Assembly (NCBI RefSeq): GCF_000332155.1
Contig: NZ_KB235903.1
Location: 1,760,100-1,824,099 of the forward strand
DNA: 64,000 bases
From: Kamptonema formosum PCC 6407
Lineage (GTDB): Bacteria > Cyanobacteriota > Cyanobacteriia > Cyanobacteriales > Microcoleaceae
Reading direction: 5' to 3'
Below the pieces are notes generated by a model, which saw only the letters and a list, made by a program, of their open reading frames with translations, searched no databases and was not told the DNA's origin. Position 1 is the stretch's first letter. Each line of letters starts with the position of its first letter. A program made the translations under genes and the position numbers. Shown in pieces: positions 43,406-52,298 of the stretch.

Positions 43406-44089
43406 ATGACAGCAATCCAATCAGACATTGACATTGCCCCATTTATCGACCACGCCCTGCTCAATCCGGCTGCTACGCCAGAGCAGTTGACAAAGTGCTG
43501 TGAAGAAGCAGATCGATTTCAGTTCGCCACAGTCTGCGTATATCCCTTCTACGTGCGTGAAGCGGCCATTCTTCTACACGGTAAACACCCTAAAGTCTGT
43601 AGTGTAATTGCCTTTCCTACCGGAGCAACAACCTCAGCAGCCAAACTCTACGAAGCCCAAGAAGCGGCAGAAAATGGAGCTGCTGAACTCGATGTTGTCA
43701 TCAATTTAGGTTTATTAAAAGCTGGAAAAACTGACAAATTACACCGCGATATTGCCGAGATTTGCGATGAAACTGGCTTAATTGTCAAGGCAATTTTAGA
43801 AACAGCGCTACTTACTGAAGCGGAGAAGCGACTGGCGGCTGAGATTTGTATGGATGCGGGTGTCACCTATCTGAAAACTAATACTGGTTTCTATGGCGGG
43901 GCTACAGTTGCAGATGTGAGTCTGCTGGATGAACTTGGGAAAGGGCGCGTGGGTATTAAAGCATCAGGAGGAATTCGTACTTACGAGCAAGCTGTAGATT
44001 TAATTGTGGCGGGTGCGACTCGTTTGGGGACTTCTCGCGGGCCTGATTTAATTCGCGATCGTAATAAGCAGTTAACGGTTAATAGTTAA
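43406..44089 (+). CDS. deoC: Deoxyribose-phosphate aldolase
   Basis: A 227-residue class I aldolase that splits 2-deoxyribose 5-phosphate into glyceraldehyde 3-phosphate and acetaldehyde. The Schiff-base Lys is K157 in Y-L-K-T-N-T-G-F, with D95 in E-L-D-V-V-I-N and K-A-S-G-G-I-R near the C-terminus. The final residues (Q-L-T-V-N-S) and the stop are encoded by TTAACGG/TTAATAG heptamers. recO lies 720 bases downstream, with one opposed gene and a repeat between. Confidence 0.93.
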   Translation: MTAIQSDIDIAPFIDHALLNPAATPEQLTKCCEEADRFQFATVCVYPFYVREAAILLHGKHPKVCSVIAFPTGATTSAAKLYEAQEAAENGAAELDVVINLGLLKAGKTDKLHRDIAEICDETGLIVKAILETALLTEAEKRLAAEICMDAGVTYLKTNTGFYGGATVADVSLLDELGKGRVGIKASGGIRTYEQAVDLIVAGATRLGTSRGPDLIRDRNKQLTVNS

Positions 44090-44541
44090 AAAGTATGTTC
44101 ACTAATTTCTAAAGTCACATCCCCATCACCTCCAATAGTTCCATTTCGGAAGGCGAAAAGAAATATCTTGGGATCGTAGAACGCAAATGCGTCCTTTCCA
44201 GATGCAGAAAAAACTTCTATGGCAAATTGAATGGGAATGCCGTTTGAGAAAACCAAAAGTGGATAGTCTGGATATTCGTTAACATCTCTGGCGGTATAAG
44301 TGACAGGAGTTAAACCTGTAGCCAAGTCCAAAAATTTAAAGTTAAAAGATAGCAGTCCCGGTCGATCTCCATTTCCACCATTGATGGTCATGAACTCCGA
44401 GCCTACTTTGGTCAGATGTGTATCGTCATAGGAAAAGTCACCTATGTAGACACCCGCGAAGTCACCACGACTTACGTTGACTTTGATTGTGCCCGTGATT
44501 GTAGCTGCCATAGCTGGAGATATTCCTAATGTGGATATCAA
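44086..44541 (-). CDS. Secreted unknown protein, possibly lacking its original start
   Basis: A 151-residue frame beginning at a TTG codon. The coding frame continues upstream for 13 codons (N-N-L-K-L-L-P-S-I-L-G-T-Y) to a stop and together with [12 protein letters not shown] forms a convincing Sec signal peptide with cleavage after A-M-A-A. No ATG or GTG precedes that peptide, and a family 1 repeat begins only a few bases further on. The start may have been lost to the repeat, or a rare start is used. The mature part ([10 protein letters not shown]) is beta-rich and resembles no family I can name. Its end overlaps the 3' end of deoC. Confidence 0.6.
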   Translation of the reverse strand: MISTLGISPAMAATITGTIKVNVSRGDFAGVYIGDFSYDDTHLTKVGSEFMTINGGNGDRPGLLSFNFKFLDLATGLTPVTYTARDVNEYPDYPLLVFSNGIPIQFAIEVFSASGKDAFAFYDPKIFLFAFRNGTIGGDGDVTLEISEHTF

Positions 44542-44590
44542 ATATGTCCCAAGGATAGAGGGCAGTAATTTTAAGTTGTTAAATAATTAT

Positions 44591-44669
44591 AGGACTTAGG
44601 CAAAGAAACCGGGTTTCTCAGAAAAATCTAAGATTCTCAAAGAGATATCTACCAAGAAACCCGGTTTCT
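44591..44669. repeat. Inverted-repeat element, family 1 (copy D)
   Basis: AGGACTTAGGCAAAGAAACC and AAGAAACCCGGTTTCT form the inverted arms around a ~40-base centre. The outer right arm seen in copies A and B is missing. It directly borders the 5' end of the gene at 44086-44541. Confidence 0.7.
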
Positions 44670-44711
44670 CGCCTCAACGTGCGATCGCAGCTCTTCACAC
44701 CCTACAATGAA

Positions 44712-44810
44712 TTAAAAGAGCAACCAACAACTAACAACCAACAACTAACAACCAACAACTAACAACCAACAACTAACAACTAACAACTAACAATTAACAA
44801 TTAACAATTA
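44712..44810. repeat. Heptamer repeats running into the recO start
   Basis: AACTAAC / AACCAAC / AATTAAC 7-base units continue without a break up to the recO ATG at 44811, so no ordinary ribosome-binding site is present before recO. Confidence 0.8.
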
Positions 44811-45731
44811 ATGAATCGAACTTACAAAGCAACTGGAATTAACCTCAAAAGTATGCCTATGGGCGAGCATGACCGATTGCTAACGATATTGACGCGGGAA
44901 TTTGGCTTAATTCGAGCCGTAGCGCCTGGAGTTCGCAAACAGCGATCGCACTTAGGCGGGAGAAGCGAATTATTTGTAGTTAACGAATTACTACTTGCCA
45001 AAGGGCGATCGCTCGATAAAATTACCCAAGCAGAAACAATAGAATCATACTCAGGACTGAGCAGAGACTTAGGAAAACTAGCATCAGGTCAATATCTCGC
45101 AGAATTGGTACTAACTCAAGCCCTTTCCGAGCAACCCCAAGAAGAATTGTTTAGTCTGCTCAACGAACACCTCAGCCGCCTAGAGCGTTTACCCCGCAAA
45201 ACTGACAGCAAAACAGTTGTCGCTCATCTAGCGCACGGCATTTTTCATCTACTAGCATTAGGAGGAATAGCCCCCCAAGTGCAAGTCTGCGGAATCACCC
45301 AGCGCCCCCTGAACCCCAATTTTACCGATCCAGACTGGCAAGTGGGATTTAGTATCTCCGATGGAGGAACCATTAGTTTATCTGAATTAGCTAGTTTAGA
45401 AATAAAGCAACAAGGGAATGAGAGTATAGAAAAAGAATTATCAGAAAACTCCCCCCGCGTTCTGCCAATACCAGAGCGCTTACGAGCCCGCTATCTGCAA
45501 ACTACCCAAGGGCGATCGCGCCGACAAAGTACCAAAATCAACGCAGCGGAATTAGCCATTCTCCAGCAGCTAGCTTTGCCTGAGCTTCCTGAATCTAGCT
45601 ATTTCTCCGATTCTGGCAACTGGGCCGCCGTCGAACGCCTGTTGCGCCAATACGCCCAATATCACTTAGGTTGCTCCATCCTCTCTGCGGCATTGATCGA
45701 TACTTACGTAGAAACCGAAAATTACGTTTGA
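44811..45731 (+). CDS. recO: DNA repair protein RecO
   Basis: A 306-residue protein that loads RecA on SSB-covered DNA within the RecFOR pathway. The N-terminal OB-fold starts [24 protein letters not shown], followed by a helical domain with Q-Y-L-A-E-L-V. The C-terminal part has an insertion compared with short RecO proteins and no complete Cys zinc motif. deoC and recO are neighbours in many cyanobacteria. The ATG is preceded only by repeat DNA. Confidence 0.88.
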   Translation: MNRTYKATGINLKSMPMGEHDRLLTILTREFGLIRAVAPGVRKQRSHLGGRSELFVVNELLLAKGRSLDKITQAETIESYSGLSRDLGKLASGQYLAELVLTQALSEQPQEELFSLLNEHLSRLERLPRKTDSKTVVAHLAHGIFHLLALGGIAPQVQVCGITQRPLNPNFTDPDWQVGFSISDGGTISLSELASLEIKQQGNESIEKELSENSPRVLPIPERLRARYLQTTQGRSRRQSTKINAAELAILQQLALPELPESSYFSDSGNWAAVERLLRQYAQYHLGCSILSAALIDTYVETENYV

Positions 45732-46218
45732 AGATGCTAGCGACGTAAGACAATTAAAAATATTAGGACTTACGCACTCTTAACTTAAAACCGCGATCGC
45801 CCGTCATCGGAGTCAACTTAAGCCAAAAGGGGCCAGGGGTTAAAACCTCTGCCTAATAGCTTAAGTCCTCTGAAGAGGACTAATTAAATTTAAAAGTCTT
45901 CTTATGAGTCCTCTTCAGAGGACTTGACTTGTGAGACAGGGGTTTTAACCCCTGACGGACACACTAACTGACTGACAGACGAAGTTCGGTCATCTCTTCT
46001 ACGTAATTCCTGTAAAAAGTTAGAAGATGATAAAGCTAGCGGTTAAAGTTTCAAAATATAGCAGTCGCCAAGGTGACACCAGACACGATTGATTGCTGAA
46101 ACCCTTGCAACGATCGCCTCTACCTCCTGCATAAGAGCCTCTTGCCTCCTGCTATATAGTACCTCTCTCGCCAACAGCAGTTAACCCTTGGTTTCTGGCG
46201 ACTCCCCCTTACTAAAAT
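45732..46218. other. Intergenic region with family 3 element
   Basis: A stray family 1 end (AGGACTTACGCAC, 45765) is followed by the inverted-repeat element at 45833-45960 and then ~250 bases without recognisable structure except short CTCCTGC-type runs near 46125-46160. Confidence 0.5.
45833..45960. repeat. Inverted-repeat element, family 3 (copy A)
   Basis: Outer arms CCAGGGGTTAAAACCTCTG and CAGGGGTTTTAACCCCTG are themselves palindromic, and inner arms AAGTCCTCTGAAGAGGACT and AGTCCTCTTCAGAGGACTT likewise, giving several alternative hairpins. A second copy with the same plan is at about 57729-57866. Confidence 0.75.
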
Positions 46219-47883
46219 ATGATGCGACTGTCTGATTCTGATTTGAAAATATCACTTTTACCTCTGAGCCACAAAATAGCGGAATCTGGAGAGCACAACC
46301 CCCTCTTCCACGATCGCCCCACCTCTGCGGAACCAGAATATCGGGCAAAAGTAGAAGACTTCACAACTCCCCTGACTGCTGAAAAATATACAGGGAATGG
46401 CACAAAGCCACAACCGGAAGAATTGCCGAGCTCTCCCCCAGCAATGCTAGAGGAGAAAAGCACCCTAAACCTTGAATCTCCCACTATTCCTCCAGGGTTT
46501 CCGCCTGCAAATATGGCAACCCCATCTAACGGCGCAGCCTTACCCCTTAAGCCTTCTGAAGAGGAACCGGAACGCGGATTTTTGCCCGTGTTGAGAAACC
46601 GGAATTTTTTGGCTCTATGGAGCGGTCAAATTTTCTCCCAACTCGCAGATAAAGTTTATCTGGTGTTGATGATTGCCCTGATTGACACTCGTTTTCAATC
46701 CGCAGGCCAAACGATTAGCGGGTGGGTGTCGGCGGTAATGATTGCATTTACGATACCTGCGGTGCTGTTTGGTGCGGCTGCGGGTGTGTTTGTGGATAGG
46801 TGGTCGAAGAAGGCAGTGCTAGTGGCTACGAATCTCCTACGGGGGGGTTTGGTGGTGACGCTGCCCTTGCTGCTATGGCTATCTCAAGATATGAACTTGG
46901 GTTCTGTGCCGGTGGGCTTTTGCTTGCTACTGTTGGTGACATTTTTAGTGTCAACTCTGACTCAATTTTTCGCACCGGCAGAACAGTCAGCTTTACCTTT
47001 GATTGTAGAAGGCCGTAACTTACTGTCGGCTAATTCCCTCTATACAACAACGATGATGGGGTCGGTGATTATTGGGTTTGCAGTGGGAGAACCACTCTTA
47101 GCCTTAGCAGATGCGATCGTTGGGCAATTGGGCGGCGGATTTGGTATTGGTAAGGAGTTGGCCGTAGGGGGAAGTTATGCGATCGCCGGATTGCTATTAC
47201 TATCGCTGAAAACAGGCGAAAAAACTGACGCTTTAGAACACGAACCCCCCCATCCCTTAGAAGATTTGCGCGAAGGATTGCGCTATATCAAACATCAACC
47301 CCCTGTCCGTAATGCCTTAATTCAACTGGTAATTCTATTTTCCATCTTTGCGGCCTTAGCAGTTTTGGCTGTGCGATTGGCTGAGGTACTACCAGGAATG
47401 AAAGCTTCTCAATTCGGCTTTTTATTAGCAGCAGTAGGCGTGGGAATGGCAGTTGGGGCGGCGATTCTGGGTCAGGTGGGACACAGATTTTCTCATAATC
47501 AACTGGGTCTAATTGGTAATGCGGGGATGACGGGGGCTTTAATTGGGCTATCTCTGTTTACGCACCATTTATGGCTGACAGTGCTGTTTATTACTGTCTT
47601 AGGGGCCTTTGCGGCGGTGGTAGGGATACCGATGCAAACGACTATCCAGCAATCCACTCCCGAAGAAATGCGGGGTAAGGTTTTTGGTCTGCAAAATAAT
47701 GCGATTAATATCGCCCTGAGTTTACCTCTGGCTTTGGCTGGGGTGGCCGAAACATTTCTGGGTTTGCCAGCGGTATTTTTGAGTTTGGCGGGGTTAGCGA
47801 TCGCAGGGGGTATCTTAACCTGGTATATTTCCCGTAGCAATACTAAAGTTAACCAAAGCTCACACATAACAAACCCTGATTGA
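46219..47883 (+). CDS. MFS transporter with long disordered N-terminus
   Basis: A 554-residue protein. The first ~120 residues are polar and Pro/Glu-rich without structure; the MFS fold starts at L-R-N-R-N-F-L-A-L-W-S-G-Q-I-F-S-Q-L-A-D-K and has about 12 membrane helices. It resembles the MFS_3/DHA-type exporters (the R-N-R-N-F-x-x-L-W motif is typical). The substrate is unknown. The next gene starts within a few bases of its end, so a glycosyltransferase is probably co-transcribed. Confidence 0.85.
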   Translation: MMRLSDSDLKISLLPLSHKIAESGEHNPLFHDRPTSAEPEYRAKVEDFTTPLTAEKYTGNGTKPQPEELPSSPPAMLEEKSTLNLESPTIPPGFPPANMATPSNGAALPLKPSEEEPERGFLPVLRNRNFLALWSGQIFSQLADKVYLVLMIALIDTRFQSAGQTISGWVSAVMIAFTIPAVLFGAAAGVFVDRWSKKAVLVATNLLRGGLVVTLPLLLWLSQDMNLGSVPVGFCLLLLVTFLVSTLTQFFAPAEQSALPLIVEGRNLLSANSLYTTTMMGSVIIGFAVGEPLLALADAIVGQLGGGFGIGKELAVGGSYAIAGLLLLSLKTGEKTDALEHEPPHPLEDLREGLRYIKHQPPVRNALIQLVILFSIFAALAVLAVRLAEVLPGMKASQFGFLLAAVGVGMAVGAAILGQVGHRFSHNQLGLIGNAGMTGALIGLSLFTHHLWLTVLFITVLGAFAAVVGIPMQTTIQQSTPEEMRGKVFGLQNNAINIALSLPLALAGVAETFLGLPAVFLSLAGLAIAGGILTWYISRSNTKVNQSSHITNPD

Positions 47884-47888
47884 CCGGA

Positions 47889-49166
47889 ATGCACATTGCT
47901 TGGCTTGGGAAAAAATTCCCTTTTTGCGGTAACGTTACCTACTCTCGTGAAATTACGAATGGCCTGTTAGACCGAGGATACCAGGTTAGTTTTTTGCACT
48001 TTGCTCAAGAAGCTGCTGAGTCTGACAGAACTGCTGATTCTTGGTTGTGGACTAATGATTGGGGACTTTTGGCCCGCGAGTGGGGATTGGGGAAAGGTAA
48101 GGTTTCTCCACCATCCCAAAAGACTCAATCGCCAATTTTTAATAGTGAAGCGCGAATGGTGTGCGAAGTTCCCTTGCCCTACCTAAAAAAGTGGCAAATT
48201 TACACCATTCCTACTTTCAAATCGAGAGATGTTTTGAAGAAGTCTCTGGAACGACTAAAACCAGATTTGGTTCACGCTTCGCTGACGCTTTCTTTGCTAG
48301 ATTTTTTCGTCTTGCCAGAAATTTGCGAAGAATTGAATTTGCCCTTAGTAGCGACTTTTCATCCGCCTTTTGACCGTAAACTTCGCAATTTAACATCGGG
48401 TACGCAACACCTGATGTATCAGTTATATGCTCCTTTTTTGGCTAATTACGATTGCACGATCGTCTTTTCTCAGATTCAACGGGATATATTAGTCGAGTTG
48501 GGAGTCCCGGAGGAAAGGGTGACAATTATTCCCAATGGAGTTGACTCCCTGAAGTATTCTCCAGGGCCTTCGGCACTAAAATCTGAATTAAATGCCGATC
48601 GCGTTTTTGTCTACCTTGGCCGGATTGCGATGGAGAAAAATGTTGAGTCGCTGTTAAAGGCCTGGAAAAAGGCAGAAATGGGCCCAGGTAGCGTGTTAGC
48701 GATCGTTGGTGATGGGCCAATGGCAGCTTCTTTACAAATGTTTTACGGGGAAGAAGACGGCATTATCTGGATGGGTTTTATTGAGGATGAGAACCGCCGG
48801 ATCGAAATTCTCCGGGGTGCTGATGTGTTTATTTTGCCTTCTTTAGTTGAGGGTTTATCCTTGTCTTTGTTGGAGGCAATGGCCTGCGGTTTGGCTTGTC
48901 TGGCGACGGATGTAGGTGCTGATGGGGAGGTTTTGGAGGATGGTGCTGGGGTGGTTTTGAATCCTCAGCGGGTAAGTAGTGAATTGCAAACACTATTACC
49001 ACTATTTCGAGATCATCCTGAGTTGACTACGTTGTTGGGGCAGAAAGCTCGTCAGCGGGTAATCGATCGCTATACTCTATCAGGGAATATTTCTCAGGTG
49101 GAAAAGCTTTATGTTGAGATGTTAGCCCAGCGAGAGGTTAAGCAGAAAGGTTTGGTGAGTTATTAG
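47889..49166 (+). CDS. Glycosyltransferase family 4 protein
   Basis: A 425-residue GT-B glycosyltransferase. The N-terminal Rossmann half opens M-H-I-A-W-L-G-K-K-F-P-F-C-G-N-V-T-Y-S; the C-terminal half has I-P-N-G-V-D, Y-L-G-R-I-A-M-E-K-N-V and the E-x7-E motif E-G-L-S-L-S-L-L-E-A-M-A-C-G that binds the nucleotide sugar. The ATG at 47889 is preferred to the TTG nine bases upstream. It follows the MFS gene by five bases. The acceptor is unknown; lipid or exopolysaccharide glycosylation is likely. Confidence 0.88.
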   Translation: MHIAWLGKKFPFCGNVTYSREITNGLLDRGYQVSFLHFAQEAAESDRTADSWLWTNDWGLLAREWGLGKGKVSPPSQKTQSPIFNSEARMVCEVPLPYLKKWQIYTIPTFKSRDVLKKSLERLKPDLVHASLTLSLLDFFVLPEICEELNLPLVATFHPPFDRKLRNLTSGTQHLMYQLYAPFLANYDCTIVFSQIQRDILVELGVPEERVTIIPNGVDSLKYSPGPSALKSELNADRVFVYLGRIAMEKNVESLLKAWKKAEMGPGSVLAIVGDGPMAASLQMFYGEEDGIIWMGFIEDENRRIEILRGADVFILPSLVEGLSLSLLEAMACGLACLATDVGADGEVLEDGAGVVLNPQRVSSELQTLLPLFRDHPELTTLLGQKARQRVIDRYTLSGNISQVEKLYVEMLAQREVKQKGLVSY

Positions 49167-49199
49167 CGTAAGGAAGGTTAAATTAAATAACTTAACTCC

Positions 49200-49658
49200 C
49201 TATGAGCTTGCCTCTCGCTCTAGCAACAAAGTAACAGGGCCATCGTTATCGATCGATACTTGCATCATGGCCCCAAAGCAACCTGTTTCGACTCGCAGAC
49301 CACTCTGACGCAACTTGGCAACAAATTCTTCGTAAAGTTTCTGGGCTCGTTCAGGAGGTGCTGCTGTGTCAAAAGAAGGGCGACGGCCTTTACGGCAATC
49401 TCCGTAAAGGGTGAATTGACTAACTGCTAGCACCTCGCCACCAATATCTTGAACTGATTTATCCCAGCGATCGCTACTCTTACTATTATCAGGAAATAGC
49501 CGCAGTTGCAGGCATTTGCGGGCCATCCAGTCGAGTTCTACCTCGGTGTCAGTAGCGGCAATCCCGATCAGCAAATTTAGTCCTTGCCCAATTTTGCCCA
49601 CAATTTGACCGTTGACTTCCACTTGAGAAGATTTAACTCGCTGGACAACTACTCGCAT
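49200..49658 (-). CDS. dtd: D-aminoacyl-tRNA deacylase
   Basis: A 152-residue DTD-family enzyme that removes D-amino acids from tRNA. The start M-R-V-V-V-Q-R-V, the active-site S-Q-F-T-L motif (near residue 80) and the C-terminal N-D-G-P-V-T motif, cross-subunit Gly-Pro included, are all present. Length is standard. It is convergent with the glycosyltransferase gene. Confidence 0.95.
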   Translation of the reverse strand: MRVVVQRVKSSQVEVNGQIVGKIGQGLNLLIGIAATDTEVELDWMARKCLQLRLFPDNSKSSDRWDKSVQDIGGEVLAVSQFTLYGDCRKGRRPSFDTAAPPERAQKLYEEFVAKLRQSGLRVETGCFGAMMQVSIDNDGPVTLLLEREASS

Positions 49659-49742
49659 TGGTATCTAAGAAGGAAGAAGGAAGCAATAAGGACAACGGTT
49701 TCTATAATCGTTAACAGTTAACTGTTAACTGTTAACAATTAA

Positions 49743-50891
49743 CTATTTCCCAAAGCCTTTGCCACGACCGACGGAAGGAATACAAAGGCAATTTTCTAAC
49801 TGCGATCGCAGCGTGTCATGTTCTAAACCTTGACCGATCAGCACGATCTGATTTTTTGGCTGACCTTTCCACTCGTCGTCATCAATGGAAAAACGCTTGC
49901 CGCTAAGATGGAAAATGTGCCGCTTAGGACTTTCCTCAAACCACATAATACCCTTAGCTCTAAACACATTCATCGGTAGTTGATGATCGAGGAAATACTG
50001 AAATTTCCTTAAAGAGAATGGGCGATCGCTTTGGAAAGAAAGCGAAGTAAACCCATCATTCTCTAAATGGTGGGAATGGTGGTCATGGTGGCTATGATCG
50101 TGATGTGAATGATCGTGATGATCGTGATGATCGTGGTCATGTTCATGGTCATGGTGCGCGTGATGTGAATGCTCGTGATGATCGTGCCCACGATCGTGTC
50201 CGTGACTATCATTAGCTTTCTCAGGTTGGAAATATTTATCTGACTCAAATAAACCTACACTGAGAACTAAAGGGAGGGGAACTTGCGATCGCACTGTCCG
50301 CACAATTCGCGCCCCTTCTTTCACATCGCGAATCTTAACTTCCAACAAATCTAAATTTGCTTCATCAACCAAATCTGCCTTATTCAACAAAATGATATCG
50401 CCGTAAGCAATTTGACTGTAAGCAGCTTGACTGTTGAACAAATCTAAGCTATAATTAGCTGCATCTACGACAGTCACAATTGAATCCAGACGAGTCATAT
50501 CTCGCAGTTCAGTACCCAAGAAAGTCAGGGCGACAGGCAAAGGATCTGCCAGTCCCGTTGTCTCTACTACCAGATAATCTAACTTCTCTGGACGCTCTAA
50601 AACTTTATAAACAGCATTGACCAAATCTTCATTAATCGTACAGCATATACAGCCGTTATTCAACTCCACCATGTTGTCGTCGGAAGTAACAATCAGCTCG
50701 TTGTCGATGCCGATTTCGCCAAACTCATTTACTAGAACTGCTGTTTTCAAACCTTCCTGATTGGTCAGAATATGGTTGAGCAGTGTTGTCTTACCGCTGC
50801 CAAGAAAACCAGTAATAATTGTGACTGGTAATCCTTGTTTTGGAGCCTCCATTGTAGGTGTGGCTTCGATTTGATTAGTTGTGGATTGCAT
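49743..50891 (-). CDS. CobW/COG0523 GTPase with His-rich metal-binding loop
   Basis: A 382-residue metal chaperone-type GTPase. Walker A G-F-L-G-S-G-K-T-T (28-36), the C81-I-C-C84 metal-binding motif, E-T-T-G-L-A-D-P and N-K-A-D-L are visible, and a CobW C-terminal domain with L-R-K-F-Q, V-F-R-A-K-G and W-F. Between them lies a stretch of ~50 residues (about 225-275) that is mostly His and Asp. Such proteins supply Zn, Co or Ni to client enzymes, often under zinc limitation; the His-rich loop favours zinc storage or delivery. No Zur box was found by eye. Confidence 0.9.
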   Translation of the reverse strand: MQSTTNQIEATPTMEAPKQGLPVTIITGFLGSGKTTLLNHILTNQEGLKTAVLVNEFGEIGIDNELIVTSDDNMVELNNGCICCTINEDLVNAVYKVLERPEKLDYLVVETTGLADPLPVALTFLGTELRDMTRLDSIVTVVDAANYSLDLFNSQAAYSQIAYGDIILLNKADLVDEANLDLLEVKIRDVKEGARIVRTVRSQVPLPLVLSVGLFESDKYFQPEKANDSHGHDRGHDHHEHSHHAHHDHEHDHDHHDHHDHSHHDHSHHDHHSHHLENDGFTSLSFQSDRPFSLRKFQYFLDHQLPMNVFRAKGIMWFEESPKRHIFHLSGKRFSIDDDEWKGQPKNQIVLIGQGLEHDTLRSQLENCLCIPSVGRGKGFGK

Positions 50892-50893
50892 AG

Positions 50894-50965
50894 ACTAGGG
50901 GCTAGGGGTTAGGGGCTAGGGGCTAGGGGAAGAAGGGAAGAAGGGAAGAAGGAAAGAAGGAAAAA
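50894..50965. repeat. CTAGGGG heptamer and GAAGAAGG repeats
   Basis: A CTAGGGG / TTAGGGG run followed by GAAGGGAA units in front of the CobW-type gene. Any promoter of that gene must lie further upstream or within this repeat. Confidence 0.7.
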
Positions 50966-51044
50966 GAGACATAGAATTAAGTGGGATTCAACAATTCAGA
51001 GTGCTTTAAACGCCTTAGCGGTTGCTATAAATAACGTCAGAGAC

Positions 51045-52244
51045 TCAAAGAATTATCGGCTCAAAAGCTAGTCTATTAATTTTAGCTCTAGTTTCAGATG
51101 TTCGGAAGACATGGAGCAAATCGTCTACTGCGTGTTTCCAGGTAAACTTGCCAGCAACAAAACTAGGGCCAAATTGACGAGCTCGCGCTGCGATCGCAGT
51201 TTCCTCGATGTTGGCTTGCATCAAAGCTATCAAATGGTCTAGATTGGGAGCTAAGATCGAGAAGCTTTCGCCGTCAATTGTCAAAGGCCTAAGTTTGCTC
51301 TCTATTTGCAGTGCGAAGTCTGGATGAGTGAAATCGTCAGTAGGGCCGCCTTGAGTGCAAATCACGGGCAAACCGCAAGCGGCTGCTTCTAGCACAGGCA
51401 AATTGAAACCTTCTGCCAAATAGGGAGAAACGTAAACATCAGCCGCTTGGTACAACTGAGCTACTTGAGAAAATGATAGCTGAGTGCCAGTATAAATAAC
51501 TCTGGTTGCTACTTTTTCTCTTTCCGCATCGCTGAGGACGGCGCGGCTAGCTTGAGCTATATCATCTTTAGAAGGATACAGCAATTCTGAACCTTTTAAT
51601 ACCAGTTTAGCGTGAGGATAGCGCTCAATTACCGCAGCGAAGGCTTTTAATAAGGGGCGGATGCCTTTTCTATCAGTGCAGCCGCCGATATTTAAGAATA
51701 TAAATGAGTCTTGCCATCCGAAGGCTTGGCGTAAGGCTGTTCTTTGTTCGTTTGTAAGCGGATGATAGATATCAGTATCAACACCAAGGGGAACAACGGC
51801 GATGCGGTTGGGTTGAACGCCGCTGCGAATGAATCCTGCTTTTGACCACTGGGAACAGGTAATAATTTTTGCCTCTGAATTGACGGGAGTTTCTGTTAGG
51901 GAAGATACGCCAATTCCCTCTAATACGTTGTTAGTAACTGTTCCCCATTCGGTAGCTGCAAATACCCAAGTTTGACTGCTATTGGAGTTGGCGAAGTTCC
52001 AAGGGCAATACATTCGTAGAGTAACATCTGCTGGCTGATTTGGTGCGGGAGTGGGGATGTTACGCAATGCTTGAGTAGTGCGATCGCGATCGCTAACTTC
52101 TGTTTTCCAACCTTCATCAATATAAGGCATATCGCGATGGAATAGCTCTAAGTCTGGACGCTTAAGCATTTCCATCATTTGAAACTGATTTACTACGCTG
52201 TAAGAGTGACAAAGAAAATGCCACCCTTCAACAATAATTTGCAA
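51045..52244 (-). CDS. Glycosyltransferase family 4 protein
   Basis: A ~400-residue GT-B glycosyltransferase. The C-terminal half shows F-L-N-I-G-G-C-T-D-R-K-G, Y-T-G-T-Q-L-S-F and the E-x7-E motif E-G-F-N-L-P-V-L-E-A-A-A-C-G. The N-terminus resembles transferases that act in exopolysaccharide or lipopolysaccharide synthesis. I prefer a TTG start at 52244, five bases after a GGGAGG ribosome-binding site; the alternative GTG at 52259 overlaps that site. No other polysaccharide genes are adjacent. Confidence 0.8.
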   Translation of the reverse strand: MQIIVEGWHFLCHSYSVVNQFQMMEMLKRPDLELFHRDMPYIDEGWKTEVSDRDRTTQALRNIPTPAPNQPADVTLRMYCPWNFANSNSSQTWVFAATEWGTVTNNVLEGIGVSSLTETPVNSEAKIITCSQWSKAGFIRSGVQPNRIAVVPLGVDTDIYHPLTNEQRTALRQAFGWQDSFIFLNIGGCTDRKGIRPLLKAFAAVIERYPHAKLVLKGSELLYPSKDDIAQASRAVLSDAEREKVATRVIYTGTQLSFSQVAQLYQAADVYVSPYLAEGFNLPVLEAAACGLPVICTQGGPTDDFTHPDFALQIESKLRPLTIDGESFSILAPNLDHLIALMQANIEETAIAARARQFGPSFVAGKFTWKHAVDDLLHVFRTSETRAKINRLAFEPIIL

Positions 52245-52257
52245 TGCAACCTCCCTC

Positions 52258-52296
52258 ACAGTTAACTGTTAACCGTTAACTGTTAACCGTTAACAA
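52258..52296. repeat. Heptamer repeat (TTAACTG / TTAACCG)
   Basis: A short array of TTAACTG, TTAACCG and similar units filling the gap between ftn2 and the glycosyltransferase gene. Confidence 0.65.
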
Positions 52297-52298
52297 AA

